From: an uncultured Oscillospiraceae bacterium
GTDB taxonomy: Bacteria > Bacillota > Clostridia > Oscillospirales > Oscillospiraceae
Length of the DNA stretch: 64,000 nt
Assembly: GCA_934511165.1 (NCBI GenBank)
Contig: CAKSWA010000002.1
Span: 1 to 64,000 of the forward strand
Direction: 5' to 3'
Numbering within the stretch: position 1 is the stretch's first letter; every line of letters begins with the position of its first letter. This document shows positions 55,949-64,000 of this stretch, in pieces. The notes beneath the pieces were generated by a model that saw nothing but the letters and a program-made list of their open reading frames with translations, was not told the origin of the DNA and searched no databases. A program made the translations under genes and the position numbers.

Positions 55949-58327
55949 ATGAAACTTTCGAGAGAATGGCTGGGGGAATATACGACCATCGATGCCCCCG
56001 ATAAGGAATACTGCGACGCGATGACCATGTCCGGCTCCAAGGTGGAGGGCTGGGAAGTCACCGGCAGCGAAATTGAGCGTGTTGTCGTCGGCCGCGTGGT
56101 AGCCATGGAGCGCCACACGAACTCCGACCACATGTGGGTCTGCAAAATCGATGTTGGCGGCGAGCGGGAGCTCCAGATCGTCACCGGCGCGCAGAACGTC
56201 AATATCGGCGATCTCGTCCCGGTTGCGCTCGATGGCAGCAAGCTGCCCGGCGGCAAGGAAATCCACACCGGCAAGCTGCGCGGCGAGCTCAGTGAAGGCA
56301 TGCTCTGCTCGCTCGGCGAGCTCGGCCTGGAGCAGCGCGACTTCCCCTACGCGATCGAGGACGGCATCTTCATCCTCGAAGAGGACTGCCTCCCCGGCGA
56401 CGATATCCGCACCGTCTGCGGCCTGAACGACAGCGTTGTGGAGTTTGAGATTACGAACAACCGCCCCGACTGCCTTTCCGTGCGCGGTCTCGCCCGCGAG
56501 AGCGCCTGCACGTTCCACACGCCCCTGACGTTTGCCGAGCCCACGGTGACTGCCGGCCACGGCGATATCCATGAAAAGCTCTCCGTGGAGATCAAGGACG
56601 CGGAGCTCTGCCCGCGCTACACCGCGCGCATGGTGAAAAATATCAAGATCGCCCCGTCGCCGAAGTGGATGCGCCGCCGTCTGCGCGCGTCCGGCGTGCG
56701 CCCGATCAACAACATCGTCGATATCACGAACTACGTCATGCTCGAGTACGGCCAGCCGATGCACGCGTTCGACTACGCCTGCCTGCACGACGGCAAGATC
56801 ATCGTCCGCCGCGCCGAAGAGGGCGAATCCCTCCGGACGCTCGACGGCAACGACCACGCTCTCACGCCCGGCATGCTCGTCATTGCCGACCCCGAGGGCC
56901 CCGTCGCGCTCGCGGGCGTGATGGGCGGCGCGAACAGCGAGATCACCGACGAAACGACGACCATCGTTTTCGAGAGCGCCAACTTCCTCGGCCACTCCAT
57001 CCGCAAGACGGCCATCGCCCTCGGCATGCGTACGGACGCCTCCGGCCGGTTCGAGAAGGGACTTGACCCGCTCGCCACCGTCCCAGCGGTTGACCGCGCG
57101 TGTGAGCTCGTAGAAATGCTCGGCGCGGGCGAGGTGTTCGACGGCACGATCGACGTGCTGGCCAAAGCGCCGGAGACGACGTTCATCGAGCTCGACGACA
57201 AGCGCATCAACGCGCTGCTCGGCACGGAGATTCCCCGCGAGTTCATGGTCGATACGCTCACCTCGCTTGGCTTTGAACTCAACGGCAATACGCTTACCGT
57301 CCCCTCCTGGCGCGGCGACTGCACCATGCTCGCCGATATCGCCGAGGAGTGCGCCCGCTTCTGGGGCTACGACAGGATCGAAGCCACCGACATCCGCGGC
57401 GCGGCCACGCAGGGCGGCTACAGCGAAAAGACGCTCTTTCTGCAGAAGCTCGGCACGGCCTGCCGCGCCATGGGCTATACCGAGGTCATGACGTATTCGT
57501 TCGTGAGCCCGTCGAGCCTTGATAAGATCAAAGTTCCCGCCGACTCCCCGCTGCGCGATAACTACCGCATCCTCAACCCGCTCGGCGAGGATACGAGCGT
57601 CATGCGCACGACGGCGCTGCCCTCCATGCTCGGCGTGCTATCCACGAATCTCAGCCGCCGCAACATGGAAGCGAAGCTCTATGAAATGGCGACCGTGTAC
57701 AAGAAGCAGCCCGGCAAGGTGCTGGCCGACGAGCGCACCGTGCTCACGCTCGGCGCTTACGGCGGCAATGTGGACTTCTTCGCGCTCAAGGGCGCGGTGG
57801 AGGCGCTGCTGTGCGCCGCCCGTACCCCGGACGTGCGCTTCACCGCCGATGCGGAGACCGCCGCGTTCCACCCCGGCCGCTGCGCCGCGGTGTGGTCCGG
57901 CGATACGCGCCTCGGCACGCTCGGCCAGATCCACCCCGACGTGTGCGCGGCCTACGGGCTGGACGGCGCAACGTACTGCGCTGAAATCGACGTCGTGCTG
58001 CTGCACGATCTCGAAGGCGCGGAGCCGGTCTATACGCCGCTGCCGCGTTTCCCGGCCATCACGCGCGACATCGCCGTCGTGTGCGACGCCTCCGTCCCCG
58101 TCGGCGAGCTGACCGAGTGCATCCGCAAGGCGGAAAAGAACGTCCTGCGCGGCGTGAAGCTCTTCGACGTTTACACCGGCGTCGGCATCCCGGAAGGGAA
58201 GAAGAGCGTCGCTTTCTCGCTGACGCTCCGCTCAGACGATGGCACGCTCACCGACGATCACGCCGAGGAAGCCGTCCGCGCGATTCTCGACGCGCTGCGC
58301 GAGCAGCACGGCGCGGTCATCCGGTAA
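55949..58327 (+). CDS. pheT: Phenylalanine-tRNA ligase beta subunit
   Basis: A 792-residue subunit. An N-terminal tRNA-binding OB domain (about 39-148; ANTSDHMWVCKID region), B3/B4 editing domain (about 210-385), B5 (about 410-470) and class II-like B6/B7 core, and a C-terminal FDX-ACB domain (about 697-792; PLPRFPAITRDIAVVCD). It pairs with PheS in an alpha2beta2 enzyme. Starts 12 nt after the pheS stop, with AAGGAGG before it. Confidence 0.97.
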   Translation: MKLSREWLGEYTTIDAPDKEYCDAMTMSGSKVEGWEVTGSEIERVVVGRVVAMERHTNSDHMWVCKIDVGGERELQIVTGAQNVNIGDLVPVALDGSKLPGGKEIHTGKLRGELSEGMLCSLGELGLEQRDFPYAIEDGIFILEEDCLPGDDIRTVCGLNDSVVEFEITNNRPDCLSVRGLARESACTFHTPLTFAEPTVTAGHGDIHEKLSVEIKDAELCPRYTARMVKNIKIAPSPKWMRRRLRASGVRPINNIVDITNYVMLEYGQPMHAFDYACLHDGKIIVRRAEEGESLRTLDGNDHALTPGMLVIADPEGPVALAGVMGGANSEITDETTTIVFESANFLGHSIRKTAIALGMRTDASGRFEKGLDPLATVPAVDRACELVEMLGAGEVFDGTIDVLAKAPETTFIELDDKRINALLGTEIPREFMVDTLTSLGFELNGNTLTVPSWRGDCTMLADIAEECARFWGYDRIEATDIRGAATQGGYSEKTLFLQKLGTACRAMGYTEVMTYSFVSPSSLDKIKVPADSPLRDNYRILNPLGEDTSVMRTTALPSMLGVLSTNLSRRNMEAKLYEMATVYKKQPGKVLADERTVLTLGAYGGNVDFFALKGAVEALLCAARTPDVRFTADAETAAFHPGRCAAVWSGDTRLGTLGQIHPDVCAAYGLDGATYCAEIDVVLLHDLEGAEPVYTPLPRFPAITRDIAVVCDASVPVGELTECIRKAEKNVLRGVKLFDVYTGVGIPEGKKSVAFSLTLRSDDGTLTDDHAEEAVRAILDALREQHGAVIR

Positions 58328-58335
58328 GATTTTCC

Positions 58336-58364
58336 TTGAAACTCGCCCGCTGCTGTGGTATGGT
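58336..58364 (+). promoter_or_regulatory. Promoter of ireB
   Basis: TTGAAA (58336-58341), 17-nt spacer, TATGGT (58359-58364), between the pheT stop and ireB. Confidence 0.65.
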
Positions 58365-58403
58365 AATAGCAGAAAGAATTTTTGACTGAAGGGGGTTGCG
58401 GAC

Positions 58404-58652
58404 ATGGGTGACGCCACCAAACCGTTCGCCACGGTATCCAATCGCGCACAGATTCGGGAGATTCTCTCCTCGGTATACGACTCGCTGATGCTCAAGGGCT
58501 ACAACCCCATCAATCAGCTTGTGGGCTACATTCTCTCCGAGGACCCCACGTACATTACCAACTACAACAACGCCCGCTCGCTCATCTGCCGCATCGACCG
58601 CGACGAGCTGCTGCAGGAGCTGGTGCGCAGCTATCTTGAGGACAAGGAATAA
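58404..58652 (+). CDS. ireB: IreB-family protein (UPF0297)
   Basis: An 82-residue protein. [20 protein letters not shown] and [19 protein letters not shown], then [20 protein letters not shown], are nearly invariant in this Firmicute family. In enterococci IreB is phosphorylated by the PASTA kinase IreK and opposes cephalosporin resistance. Usual neighbours are alaS and ruvX; here it follows pheST with its own promoter, and a terminator follows. Confidence 0.93.
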   Translation: MGDATKPFATVSNRAQIREILSSVYDSLMLKGYNPINQLVGYILSEDPTYITNYNNARSLICRIDRDELLQELVRSYLEDKE

Positions 58653-58670
58653 TTCCATAGAAACAAACAG

Positions 58671-58705
58671 AGCCGCCGGAGATTTCTCCGGCGGCTCTTG
58701 TGTGT
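58671..58705 (+). terminator. Terminator after ireB
   Basis: GAGCCGCCGGAGA / TCTCCGGCGGCTC with a TT loop, followed by TTGTGTG. Confidence 0.8.
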
Positions 58706-58721
58706 AGTGATGAATCAATAC

Positions 58722-58759
58722 TTGACAGAGTGAAAAGCATAATATATCATAAAATGATA
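58722..58759 (+). promoter_or_regulatory. Promoter and palindromic operator of the FadR-type regulator
   Basis: TTGACA (58722-58727), 17-nt spacer, TATCAT (58745-58750). The -10 box is the left arm of a perfect palindrome TATCAT-AAA-ATGATA (58745-58759), an arrangement expected for autorepression. Confidence 0.7.
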
Positions 58760-58782
58760 GTGACTATTTTAGGTGATGACGT

Positions 58783-59502
58783 ATGGATAAAAGCACCATA
58801 ACGAAGATCGATCGGGCGAAAGTATCGCAAATCGTTTTTGACGATCTGAAAAAGCGCATTCTGGTGGATGGCGAATATACTGCAGGAGACCGTCTGCCCT
58901 CAGAAAATGAACTGGCAAAGTTGTATGGCGTGGGCAGAAACTCCGTGCGTTCCGCACTGCAGCGCTTGAGCCATCTGGGGCTGCTGGATATCCGCATGGG
59001 CGAGGGGAGCTTCGTCAAGGAATTGAGCTATTCCAATTTGACGGATTTGAGCGATGTACTGGCCACGGATGATTCCATGACGCTTCAACTCCATGAGTTC
59101 CGCACGGATATCGAGCGCAGCTGTATTAAACTGGCGCTGCACCGCGCCAGCAAAGAGCAGCTGGATAAGCTGGAGGAATATGCCTATAAATTGATCACCG
59201 CCGCGGAAAACGAAGATGTAGACGAATTTGTCAAGTGGGACTATGAGTTTCACTATCATCTGTGTACCTGCACCAACAATAAGCTTTACGAAATGGTTTA
59301 TGCTAGCATCAAAAGCCTTTTTTTGAAGTGCATGAGGGAAAACATTACTGCGTTTATAGAGGAAAACGAAAACGGCCAGCTTACCAGCGCCAAGAATCAT
59401 ATGCGCCTGGTCGAAGCATTGAAACGGAAGGATGAGAAGAAGGCCGTTGGCCTGACTACTCTAATTTTGGCGCCTTCGGAGATCAAGCCGCAGGAAAAAT
59501 GA
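58783..59502 (+). CDS. FadR/GntR-family regulator
   Basis: A 239-residue regulator. Winged helix about residues 15-80 (DRLPSENELAKLYGVGRNSV and LSHLGLLDIRMGEGSFV). The helical effector domain (about 95-230) is of the FCD type, with metal or ligand residues DYEFHYHL and NHMRLVEAL. FCD regulators commonly sense sugar acids or organic acids, which fits the downstream enolase-superfamily dehydratase. TTTTAGGTGATGACGT precedes the ATG. The region is less GC-rich than its surroundings. Confidence 0.9.
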   Translation: MDKSTITKIDRAKVSQIVFDDLKKRILVDGEYTAGDRLPSENELAKLYGVGRNSVRSALQRLSHLGLLDIRMGEGSFVKELSYSNLTDLSDVLATDDSMTLQLHEFRTDIERSCIKLALHRASKEQLDKLEEYAYKLITAAENEDVDEFVKWDYEFHYHLCTCTNNKLYEMVYASIKSLFLKCMRENITAFIEENENGQLTSAKNHMRLVEALKRKDEKKAVGLTTLILAPSEIKPQEK

Positions 59503-59518
59503 GAAAAAAAAACAGTGC

Positions 59519-59562
59519 ATTCCGCAAAATGTCAACGACAAAGACATTTTGCGGAATCTTTT
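59519..59562 (+). terminator. Terminator after the GntR gene
   Basis: ATTCCGCAAAATGTC / GACATTTTGCGGAAT stem followed by CTTTTTG. Confidence 0.92.
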
Positions 59563-59644
59563 TGTTTTGTAGGGAACGGAGAAAAAACAGCCGGATTCTT
59601 GTGCAAAACACGAATTGAAAACGACAATCGATTCGATTAAGATG

Positions 59645-59674
59645 TAACCTGTAGCACAGGTTATAGGCTACAAT
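59645..59674 (+). promoter_or_regulatory. Palindromic operator and -10 box of the permease operon
   Basis: Perfect 19-nt palindrome TAACCTGT-AGC-ACAGGTTA (59645-59663) directly before a TACAAT -10 box (59669-59674), covering the -35 position. Different in sequence from the palindrome at 58745, so it may bind another regulator, or the regulator may recognise two distinct sites. Confidence 0.6.
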
Positions 59675-59705
59675 TAAAGAAAGCGGAAAGTGAGGAGTTT
59701 GTACA

Positions 59706-61061
59706 ATGAACGCTAACGAAAAAGTAAAACACGTCCCTGCACCGCCTCCCGGCAAACTCGGGAAAGCCGAACTCTATTCTCTGTCCATCGGCCAGGTCAT
59801 TGGCGCCGGCATCATCACCCTGATCGGGCCGGCTGTAGCGCTGACCGGACAATCTACATGGCTGGCCTATCTTGTGGCCATTCTTCTGGGCTTCCTGCTG
59901 ATCATGCCCATTCTGTTTTTGACAAGCACACTGCGTTTGGGCGGAGGGTATTATTCGATCATCGCCGGACTCGCTGGTGTTAAGCCAGCCGGTATGTACG
60001 CTGTGGCGTTTCTCACCCAGCCGCTGACCATGTCGCTCTTTGGCGTTTCAATCGGCGTCTATGCAGAATCACTCTGGCCGAGCCTGAATGGCCAGTTGGT
60101 AGGTATTGCTTTTCTTACCTTCTTTTTCATTGTGAACCTGTTCGGCGTCAATATTATGGCTAAGGTGCAGAAATGGATGACTGTGCTCCTTCTGGCAGCG
60201 CTTCTTCTCTTCATTTTCTGCGGCATCCCCAAAATTGAAAATCCCGTTTTTGCCGTTTCGTCCCCTGGCTTCTTCTCCAACGGCGCTTCCGGTTTCATCG
60301 CGGCCGTTTATCTGTTCTCGTACTCTACCTATGGTTATGCCTTGACCATGAGCTATGGTAAGGATTCCAAAAACGCCAAGCGGGATATCCCCTGGGCCAT
60401 TGTCGCCTCCATTCCCACGCTGATCCTCCTCTACTGCGGCGTCGCAATCGTGGGCACCGGCGTGCTTCCTCTGGATGTTGTAGCAAACAAGCCGCTGACC
60501 GATGTGGCGCAGGTGATTCTGTCCAAGCCGCTCTTTGTACTCTTCATGATCGGCGGTCCCATCATGGCACTCATGACCACCATGAACTCCAGCATGGCAT
60601 ACTACGCTATTCCCATTCAGCAGTCCTGCGAGGACGGCTGGTTCCCCAAGAGCTTCGCTTCCAAAAACCGCTATGGCGTCTCCTGGAAGATCATGACGGT
60701 GATCTATCTGGTTGGCCTGATCCCGCTGGTACTGGGCTTTAATATCAGTACCATCACCAAGAATATCATGCTTCTCAACAGCGTGCTCTCCTTCCTGTAT
60801 TCCTACGCCTACTACCAGCTGCCAAAGAAATACCCCGAGGCGTGGGCCAAGTCCAAGCTCCACATGTCGAACGGCGCGTATTACGTTATGGTCACAATCA
60901 GCCTTCTGGCCTATATCACAGTGTTCGTTGACTCCATGCGTTCGCTCACTCCCGTTATTGCGATCGTCAGTATTGCAGTGATCGTTGCCTGTATGATCTT
61001 CGGCTTTGTCCGCTCCAAAAATCCCAACGTACAGGTCGAGACCTCCATGTGGGAAGAATAA
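59706..61061 (+). CDS. APC-superfamily permease
   Basis: A 451-residue transporter with about 12 transmembrane helices. IGQVIGAGIITLIGPAVALTG (the first helix with the unwound Gly motif) and SYSTYGYALTMSYGKDSKN (helix 6 region) are APC hallmarks. It imports an amino acid or related organic cation. First gene of an operon with a small membrane protein and a dehydratase. GAGGAGTT is about 8 nt upstream. Confidence 0.88.
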   Translation: MNANEKVKHVPAPPPGKLGKAELYSLSIGQVIGAGIITLIGPAVALTGQSTWLAYLVAILLGFLLIMPILFLTSTLRLGGGYYSIIAGLAGVKPAGMYAVAFLTQPLTMSLFGVSIGVYAESLWPSLNGQLVGIAFLTFFFIVNLFGVNIMAKVQKWMTVLLLAALLLFIFCGIPKIENPVFAVSSPGFFSNGASGFIAAVYLFSYSTYGYALTMSYGKDSKNAKRDIPWAIVASIPTLILLYCGVAIVGTGVLPLDVVANKPLTDVAQVILSKPLFVLFMIGGPIMALMTTMNSSMAYYAIPIQQSCEDGWFPKSFASKNRYGVSWKIMTVIYLVGLIPLVLGFNISTITKNIMLLNSVLSFLYSYAYYQLPKKYPEAWAKSKLHMSNGAYYVMVTISLLAYITVFVDSMRSLTPVIAIVSIAVIVACMIFGFVRSKNPNVQVETSMWEE

Positions 61062-61070
61062 ACCGGGCAA

Positions 61071-61385
61071 ATGGGCAGCATCTTTGAGGTCACTATGCTG
61101 ATTTGCTTTGGCCTGTCGTGGCCTATTTCCATCCGAAAGTCTATTGTCTCGTGTAGCACGAAAGGAAAGAGCATTGCCTTTGAGTATTTTGTGTGGTTGG
61201 GATACGCTTTTGGAGTGATGGGAAAGCTGCTTGCTCCGCAAAAAAGCTATGTACTAATCCCATACTTGCTTAATTTAGTCATGGTAAGCATTGATATCGC
61301 CCTCTACGCCCGCAACAAGAAATTGGAAGACTGCGCGGTGTCCCATCACGAGATTACCGATGCAGAGAAAGGAATGAAATCATGA
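61071..61385 (+). CDS. Small membrane protein, PQ-loop/SemiSWEET-like
   Basis: A 104-residue protein with three helices (about residues 5-20, 40-55, 63-83) and a charged C-terminal tail. FGLSWPISIRKSIVSCSTKGKS has the shape of a PQ-loop, with PI in place of PQ, and the size matches SemiSWEET half-transporters. Assignment is tentative. Starts 9 nt after the permease stop and overlaps the dehydratase gene by 4 nt, so all three are co-translated. Confidence 0.6.
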   Translation: MGSIFEVTMLICFGLSWPISIRKSIVSCSTKGKSIAFEYFVWLGYAFGVMGKLLAPQKSYVLIPYLLNLVMVSIDIALYARNKKLEDCAVSHHEITDAEKGMKS

Positions 61386-62581
61386 AAATTACCAGCGTTG
61401 ATATTATCAAAATGTTTAAAGTCCCCAGCGAGCAGTGCGAGATCGGCGTGGCCGGCCCCTGGCATCCCATTATCGTCCGCATTAATACGGACGAGGGCAT
61501 CAGCGGCTATGGCGAGATCGGCCTAGCCTATGGTATTGCTCAAAATGCGGGCTACGGCATCGGCATGGATTTTGCCAAATGCATTATCGGCATGGATCCT
61601 CTGAACAGCGAGGCCATCTGGAACAAGCTGCACCGGCAGACCTTCTGGGGCATGGGCGGCGGCGGCGTCATCATGGCCGGAATTTCCGGCATTGACATTG
61701 CACTATGGGATATCAAGGGCAAGTATTTCAATGCCCCGGTTTACAAGCTGCTGGGGGGCAAGACCAACGATCGCCTGCGTACTTACGCCAGCCAGCTCCA
61801 GTTTGACTGGGGTCTGGTGGCTCGCAATCTCTCCAAGCCGGAGGACTACGCGGAAGCGACTCGCAAGGCCATGGCGGATGGGTTTGACTGCATTAAGGTT
61901 GATCCCATCGCCTATGATGAAAACGGCGTTTGGTATGGCCGCAACAACCGTGGCATCCTTCAGCAGGATCAGCTGAAAATGGCGGTGGATCGCGTAGCCG
62001 CCATGCGCGAAGCCGGCGGCCCCAATCTGGACATTATTATCGAGCTGCACGCCCTGACCGATACCAATACCTCCATCCAGCTGGGACAGGCTCTTGAAAA
62101 GTTCAACTGCTTCTACTATGAGGAACCTACCTCGCCTATGAATCCCACGTTGTTCCGAGAGATTGCCGCCAAAGTCAAGATCCCCGTGGCCACCGGCGAG
62201 CGCGTTTACAGTCGCTGGGGCTACCGTCCCTTCCTGGAAGATCGCTCTATCCAGATCATTCAGCCCGACCTGTGTAATACCGGCGGTATCACTGAGGGGA
62301 AAAAGATCTGCGACATGGCGCATACCTATGATATCGGTGTGCAGGGGCATTGCTGTGGTTCCCCAATCTCCACGGCGGCAACTCTTCAGCTGGAGGCCGT
62401 GATCCCAAACTTTGTCATCCACGAGCTCCACGCCAGCGCTCTACTGCCGGAGAACATCGCCACCTGCAAGTACAATTATGTGCCGAAGAATGGCTACTAC
62501 GAAATTCCCGACCGTCCCGGCATCGGCCAGGAACTGACGGACGAAGCACTCGCGAACAGCGACATTGTTACCATCCGTTAA
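61382..62581 (+). CDS. Enolase-superfamily dehydratase (mandelate racemase/galactonate dehydratase group)
   Basis: A 399-residue enzyme. Capping domain about 1-120, barrel about 130-380. Metal ligands: Glu in IIIELHALTDT (about residue 220, usually Asp), Glu in YYEEPTSP (about 246) and Glu in ATGERVYSRWGYR (about 273). His in ELH would be the general acid as in galactonate dehydratase; His in QGHCCGSP (about 322) is the general base. It likely dehydrates a sugar acid; the substrate is not readable. A terminator follows. Confidence 0.86.
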   Translation: MKITSVDIIKMFKVPSEQCEIGVAGPWHPIIVRINTDEGISGYGEIGLAYGIAQNAGYGIGMDFAKCIIGMDPLNSEAIWNKLHRQTFWGMGGGGVIMAGISGIDIALWDIKGKYFNAPVYKLLGGKTNDRLRTYASQLQFDWGLVARNLSKPEDYAEATRKAMADGFDCIKVDPIAYDENGVWYGRNNRGILQQDQLKMAVDRVAAMREAGGPNLDIIIELHALTDTNTSIQLGQALEKFNCFYYEEPTSPMNPTLFREIAAKVKIPVATGERVYSRWGYRPFLEDRSIQIIQPDLCNTGGITEGKKICDMAHTYDIGVQGHCCGSPISTAATLQLEAVIPNFVIHELHASALLPENIATCKYNYVPKNGYYEIPDRPGIGQELTDEALANSDIVTIR

Positions 62582-62595
62582 GATTTTCAAAACGC

Positions 62596-62632
62596 AAAAG
62601 CATCAGGGCAAGGTTGCCCTGATGCTTTTGTG
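62596..62632 (+). terminator. Terminator after the dehydratase
   Basis: AAAAGCATCAGGGCAA / TTGCCCTGATGCTTTT with a GG loop. Confidence 0.92.
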
Positions 62633-62649
62633 TGCCCAAAAGTCAATTA

Positions 62650-62697
62650 ACTGACCCGCTGATTTTGCGTCTATGGCAGAAAAATCACCGGGTCAGT
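62650..62697. other. Long hairpin of unknown role
   Basis: AACTGACCCG at the left and CGGGTCAGTT at the right with TGATTTT/AAAATCA inside. No T run, so not an obvious terminator; it lies between the dehydratase terminator and tRNA-Thr. Confidence 0.5.
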
Positions 62698-62728
62698 TTG
62701 TGTAAAATCGGCGTAGTGAGATAAAGAA

Positions 62729-62760
62729 AAAACCCTGTATCCATTGAGAATACAGGGTTT
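62729..62760 (-). terminator. Terminator after tRNA-Thr
   Basis: AAACCCTGTATTCTC / stem complement with a TTTTTTC tract on the minus strand, directly beyond the tRNA 3' end. Confidence 0.85.
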
Positions 62761-62835
62761 GGAGCTGGCAATGTGACTCGAACACACGACCTGCTGATTA
62801 CGAATCAGCTGCTCTACCGACTGAGCTATGCCAGC
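62760..62835 (-). tRNA. tRNA-Thr(CGT)
   Basis: On the minus strand: acceptor GCTGGCA with TGCCAGC, D arm GCTC-AGTCGGTA-GAGC, anticodon arm CTGAT-TCGTA-ATCAG with anticodon CGT, T arm GTGTG-TTCGAGT-CACAT, and encoded CCA. Confidence 0.95.
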
Positions 62836-62937
62836 AACTTCTGCCGATTTCTTGGCAGCTTGTATATTTTATCACGTCGCGCTGCCGTTGTCAACAGAAA
62901 TTGCCGGTATTTTGCGCCCGGTCTGCGGCTTTTTCGC

Positions 62938-64000
62938 TTATTCGGCGGCCTTGACGCTCACCATGGCGTCAAAGTCGAGCCCGAGCTCGCCGCCGACGGT
63001 GCGAAGCTCGGCGAGCGTGGAGTCGTTGACGGGAATGCCGTTTTTGAGCTTTTCGCTGCGGGAGTCTACCTCCATCTCGCCGGAGGTGTAAATGCGGGTG
63101 CGGCCTTCGGCCTTGGCGCTGTCGCGCAGCTCCTGAAGGAGCGTCGAAAGGCTCTCGCGCATCGCCGCCTTGTCGCCGAACATGCCGTAATCGAGTGCGA
63201 AGAAGCTCTGCGACGTATCGCCGAGACCGTTCTTGCTCACATGGTTGGATGTGGCGCCGCCCGCGATGATGGAGGAGAGGATTTCCACGATCAGCGCGAG
63301 ACCGTAGCCCTTGTGCGAACCGGTCGCGGGGCTGGAACCGCCGAGAGGGAGAATACCGCCGCCCGCCTTGGAGTTGATGTTATCAATGACGCGCTTGGCA
63401 TCGGTGGTGTCCTGGCCGTTTTCGTCGACCGCCCAGCCGAGCGGCATGGGCTTGCCCTGCTTGGCATAGACCTCCAGCTTGCCGCGCGGCACGACCGTAG
63501 TGGCCACATCGTACAGCATGGGAATGGGATCGGCGGGCATGGCGAAGGCGATGGGGTTTGTGCCGAGCATGACCTCGCGGCCGAACGTCGGCACGCAGAT
63601 GGCCTGCGTATTCGTAAAGCACATGCCGAGCATGTCCTCGCGCTCGGCCATCATGGCGTAATATCCGCCGACGCCGAAGTGGTTGGAGTTGCGCACGACC
63701 GCCGCGCCGAAGCCGTACTGCTTCGCCTTGGCAATGGCGCGCTCCATCGCGTCCACGGCGGCGATCTACCCCATGGCGCTGTGCGCATCGAGCACAACGG
63801 AGAGCGGTGTTTCGTGCACGACCTCCGGCACGGCATCCGGGCGGATCACGCCGCTTTTCACGCCGCGGTGGTAGCGGATCAGGCGCTGCACGCCGTGGGA
63901 TTCCAGCCCCTGCAGATCGGCGGTGAGCAGAATGTCGGCAATGTCGCGGCTCTGCTTTTCGTTGAATCCGTATTTGCCCATAACGGCCTCGCAGTAGGCG
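62938..64000 (-). pseudogene. Malate/L-lactate dehydrogenase (LDH2/YjmC type), interrupted by an amber codon
   Basis: NAD(P)-dependent 2-hydroxyacid oxidoreductase of the LDH2/malate dehydrogenase superfamily (not the Rossmann type). The window holds about 350 codons; the start is beyond base 64000. Read from the right: GFNEKQSRDIADILLTADLQ and LESHGVQRLIRYHRG, then VVLDAHSAMG, TAG, IAAVDAMERAIAKA, VVRNSNHFGVGGYYAMMA, TNPIAFAMPA and GSHKGYGLALIVEIL. The TAG at 63764-63766 sits where relatives have Gln in an MGQ motif, so a single CAG to TAG change would explain it. All else is intact. Pseudogene, suppressed codon or sequencing error cannot be told apart here. Confidence 0.8.

Noticed and set aside
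54893..56995. 700-codon open frame on the minus strand over pheS/pheT
   Set aside because: Antisense shadow of pheST; composition is Ala/His/Val/Arg-rich as expected from reversed GC-rich codons.
58722..62835. Genomic island integrated at tRNA-Thr
   Set aside because: The lower-GC block ends beside the tRNA, but I see no repeated tRNA 3' end near 58.7 kb and no integrase, so integration at the tRNA is not supported.
63764..63766. TAG as pyrrolysine or other recoding
   Set aside because: Aligned residue in relatives is Gln, not an active-site lysine analogue, and nothing in the window suggests a pyrrolysine system.

Overview
The window looks like a chromosomal segment of a GC-rich anaerobic Firmicute, most likely a gut member of the Oscillospiraceae. 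This is an inference: the GC content is high, promoters are housekeeping type (TTGACA-N17-TATAAT), and the gene set includes IreB, a T-box-controlled pheST, a YerC/TrpR-like regulator, Hsp33, CoaX, MocR/PdxR, YtrA-type GntR, ECF S components and AzlCD. There is no phage, plasmid, transposase or CRISPR array. Genes are compact and many operon partners overlap by the 4-nt ATGA arrangement.

Layout. 1-2.2 kb: end of a YfcC-type carrier, an AraC regulator with two DNA-binding domains, and argR. 2.3-6.2 kb: a 926-residue Fe-S/flavin oxidoreductase in an operon with hypA and hypB. 6.2-13.4 kb: a lipoprotein, an ECF S component divergent from a truncated MocR regulator, a HAD phosphatase, an NlpC/P60 wall hydrolase and an SPFH/NfeD pair. 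13.5-16.6 kb: TrpR-like regulator with a methyltransferase, then hslO with a membrane protein. 16.6-22.3 kb: Cthe_2159-like lipoprotein, DUF4956 and VTC-domain genes, then a class A PBP. 22.5-24.7 kb: two small proteins, a probable 6S RNA and azlCD. 24.7-33 kb: an isomalto-oligosaccharide/dextran operon (sugar ABC importer, GH66, AraC, YesL-like, GH13_31), convergent with a GH3 beta-glucosidase. 35.5-40.8 kb: an alanine racemase, a polar amino acid ABC transporter and an amidohydrolase. 41-44.9 kb: a YtrA-type GntR/ABC export operon with small envelope proteins. 45.2-47.8 kb: two tandem PIG-L deacetylase lipoproteins. 48.2-51 kb: pantothenate-type ECF S component with coaX, cbiL behind a cobalamin riboswitch, and tRNA-Arg. 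51-58.7 kb: methyltransferase, second alanine racemase, lipoprotein, nnrD, T-box-pheST, ireB. 58.7-64 kb: a sugar-acid locus (GntR, APC permease, small membrane protein, enolase-superfamily dehydratase), tRNA-Thr and a broken malate/lactate dehydrogenase gene.

Most unusual points. (i) Between the cobalamin aptamer and cbiL lie a 44-bp hairpin related to a 276-bp terminal-inverted-repeat element elsewhere in the window, a terminator, and a 22-codon leader ORF overlapping the cbiL start. (ii) Both tandem PIG-L genes have ACG where the start codon is expected, and the first has no ATG/GTG/TTG start downstream of its promoter. (iii) A cloverleaf-like intergenic repeat occurs about seven times. 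(iv) An AraC-type regulator carries two DNA-binding domains and is translationally coupled to argR. (v) There is an orphan oxidoreductase-hypAB operon. Several perfect palindromes sit at promoters of regulator genes or their neighbours. Three genes look damaged: MocR (lost C-terminus), GH13 (frameshift at an A run) and the last dehydrogenase (in-frame amber).
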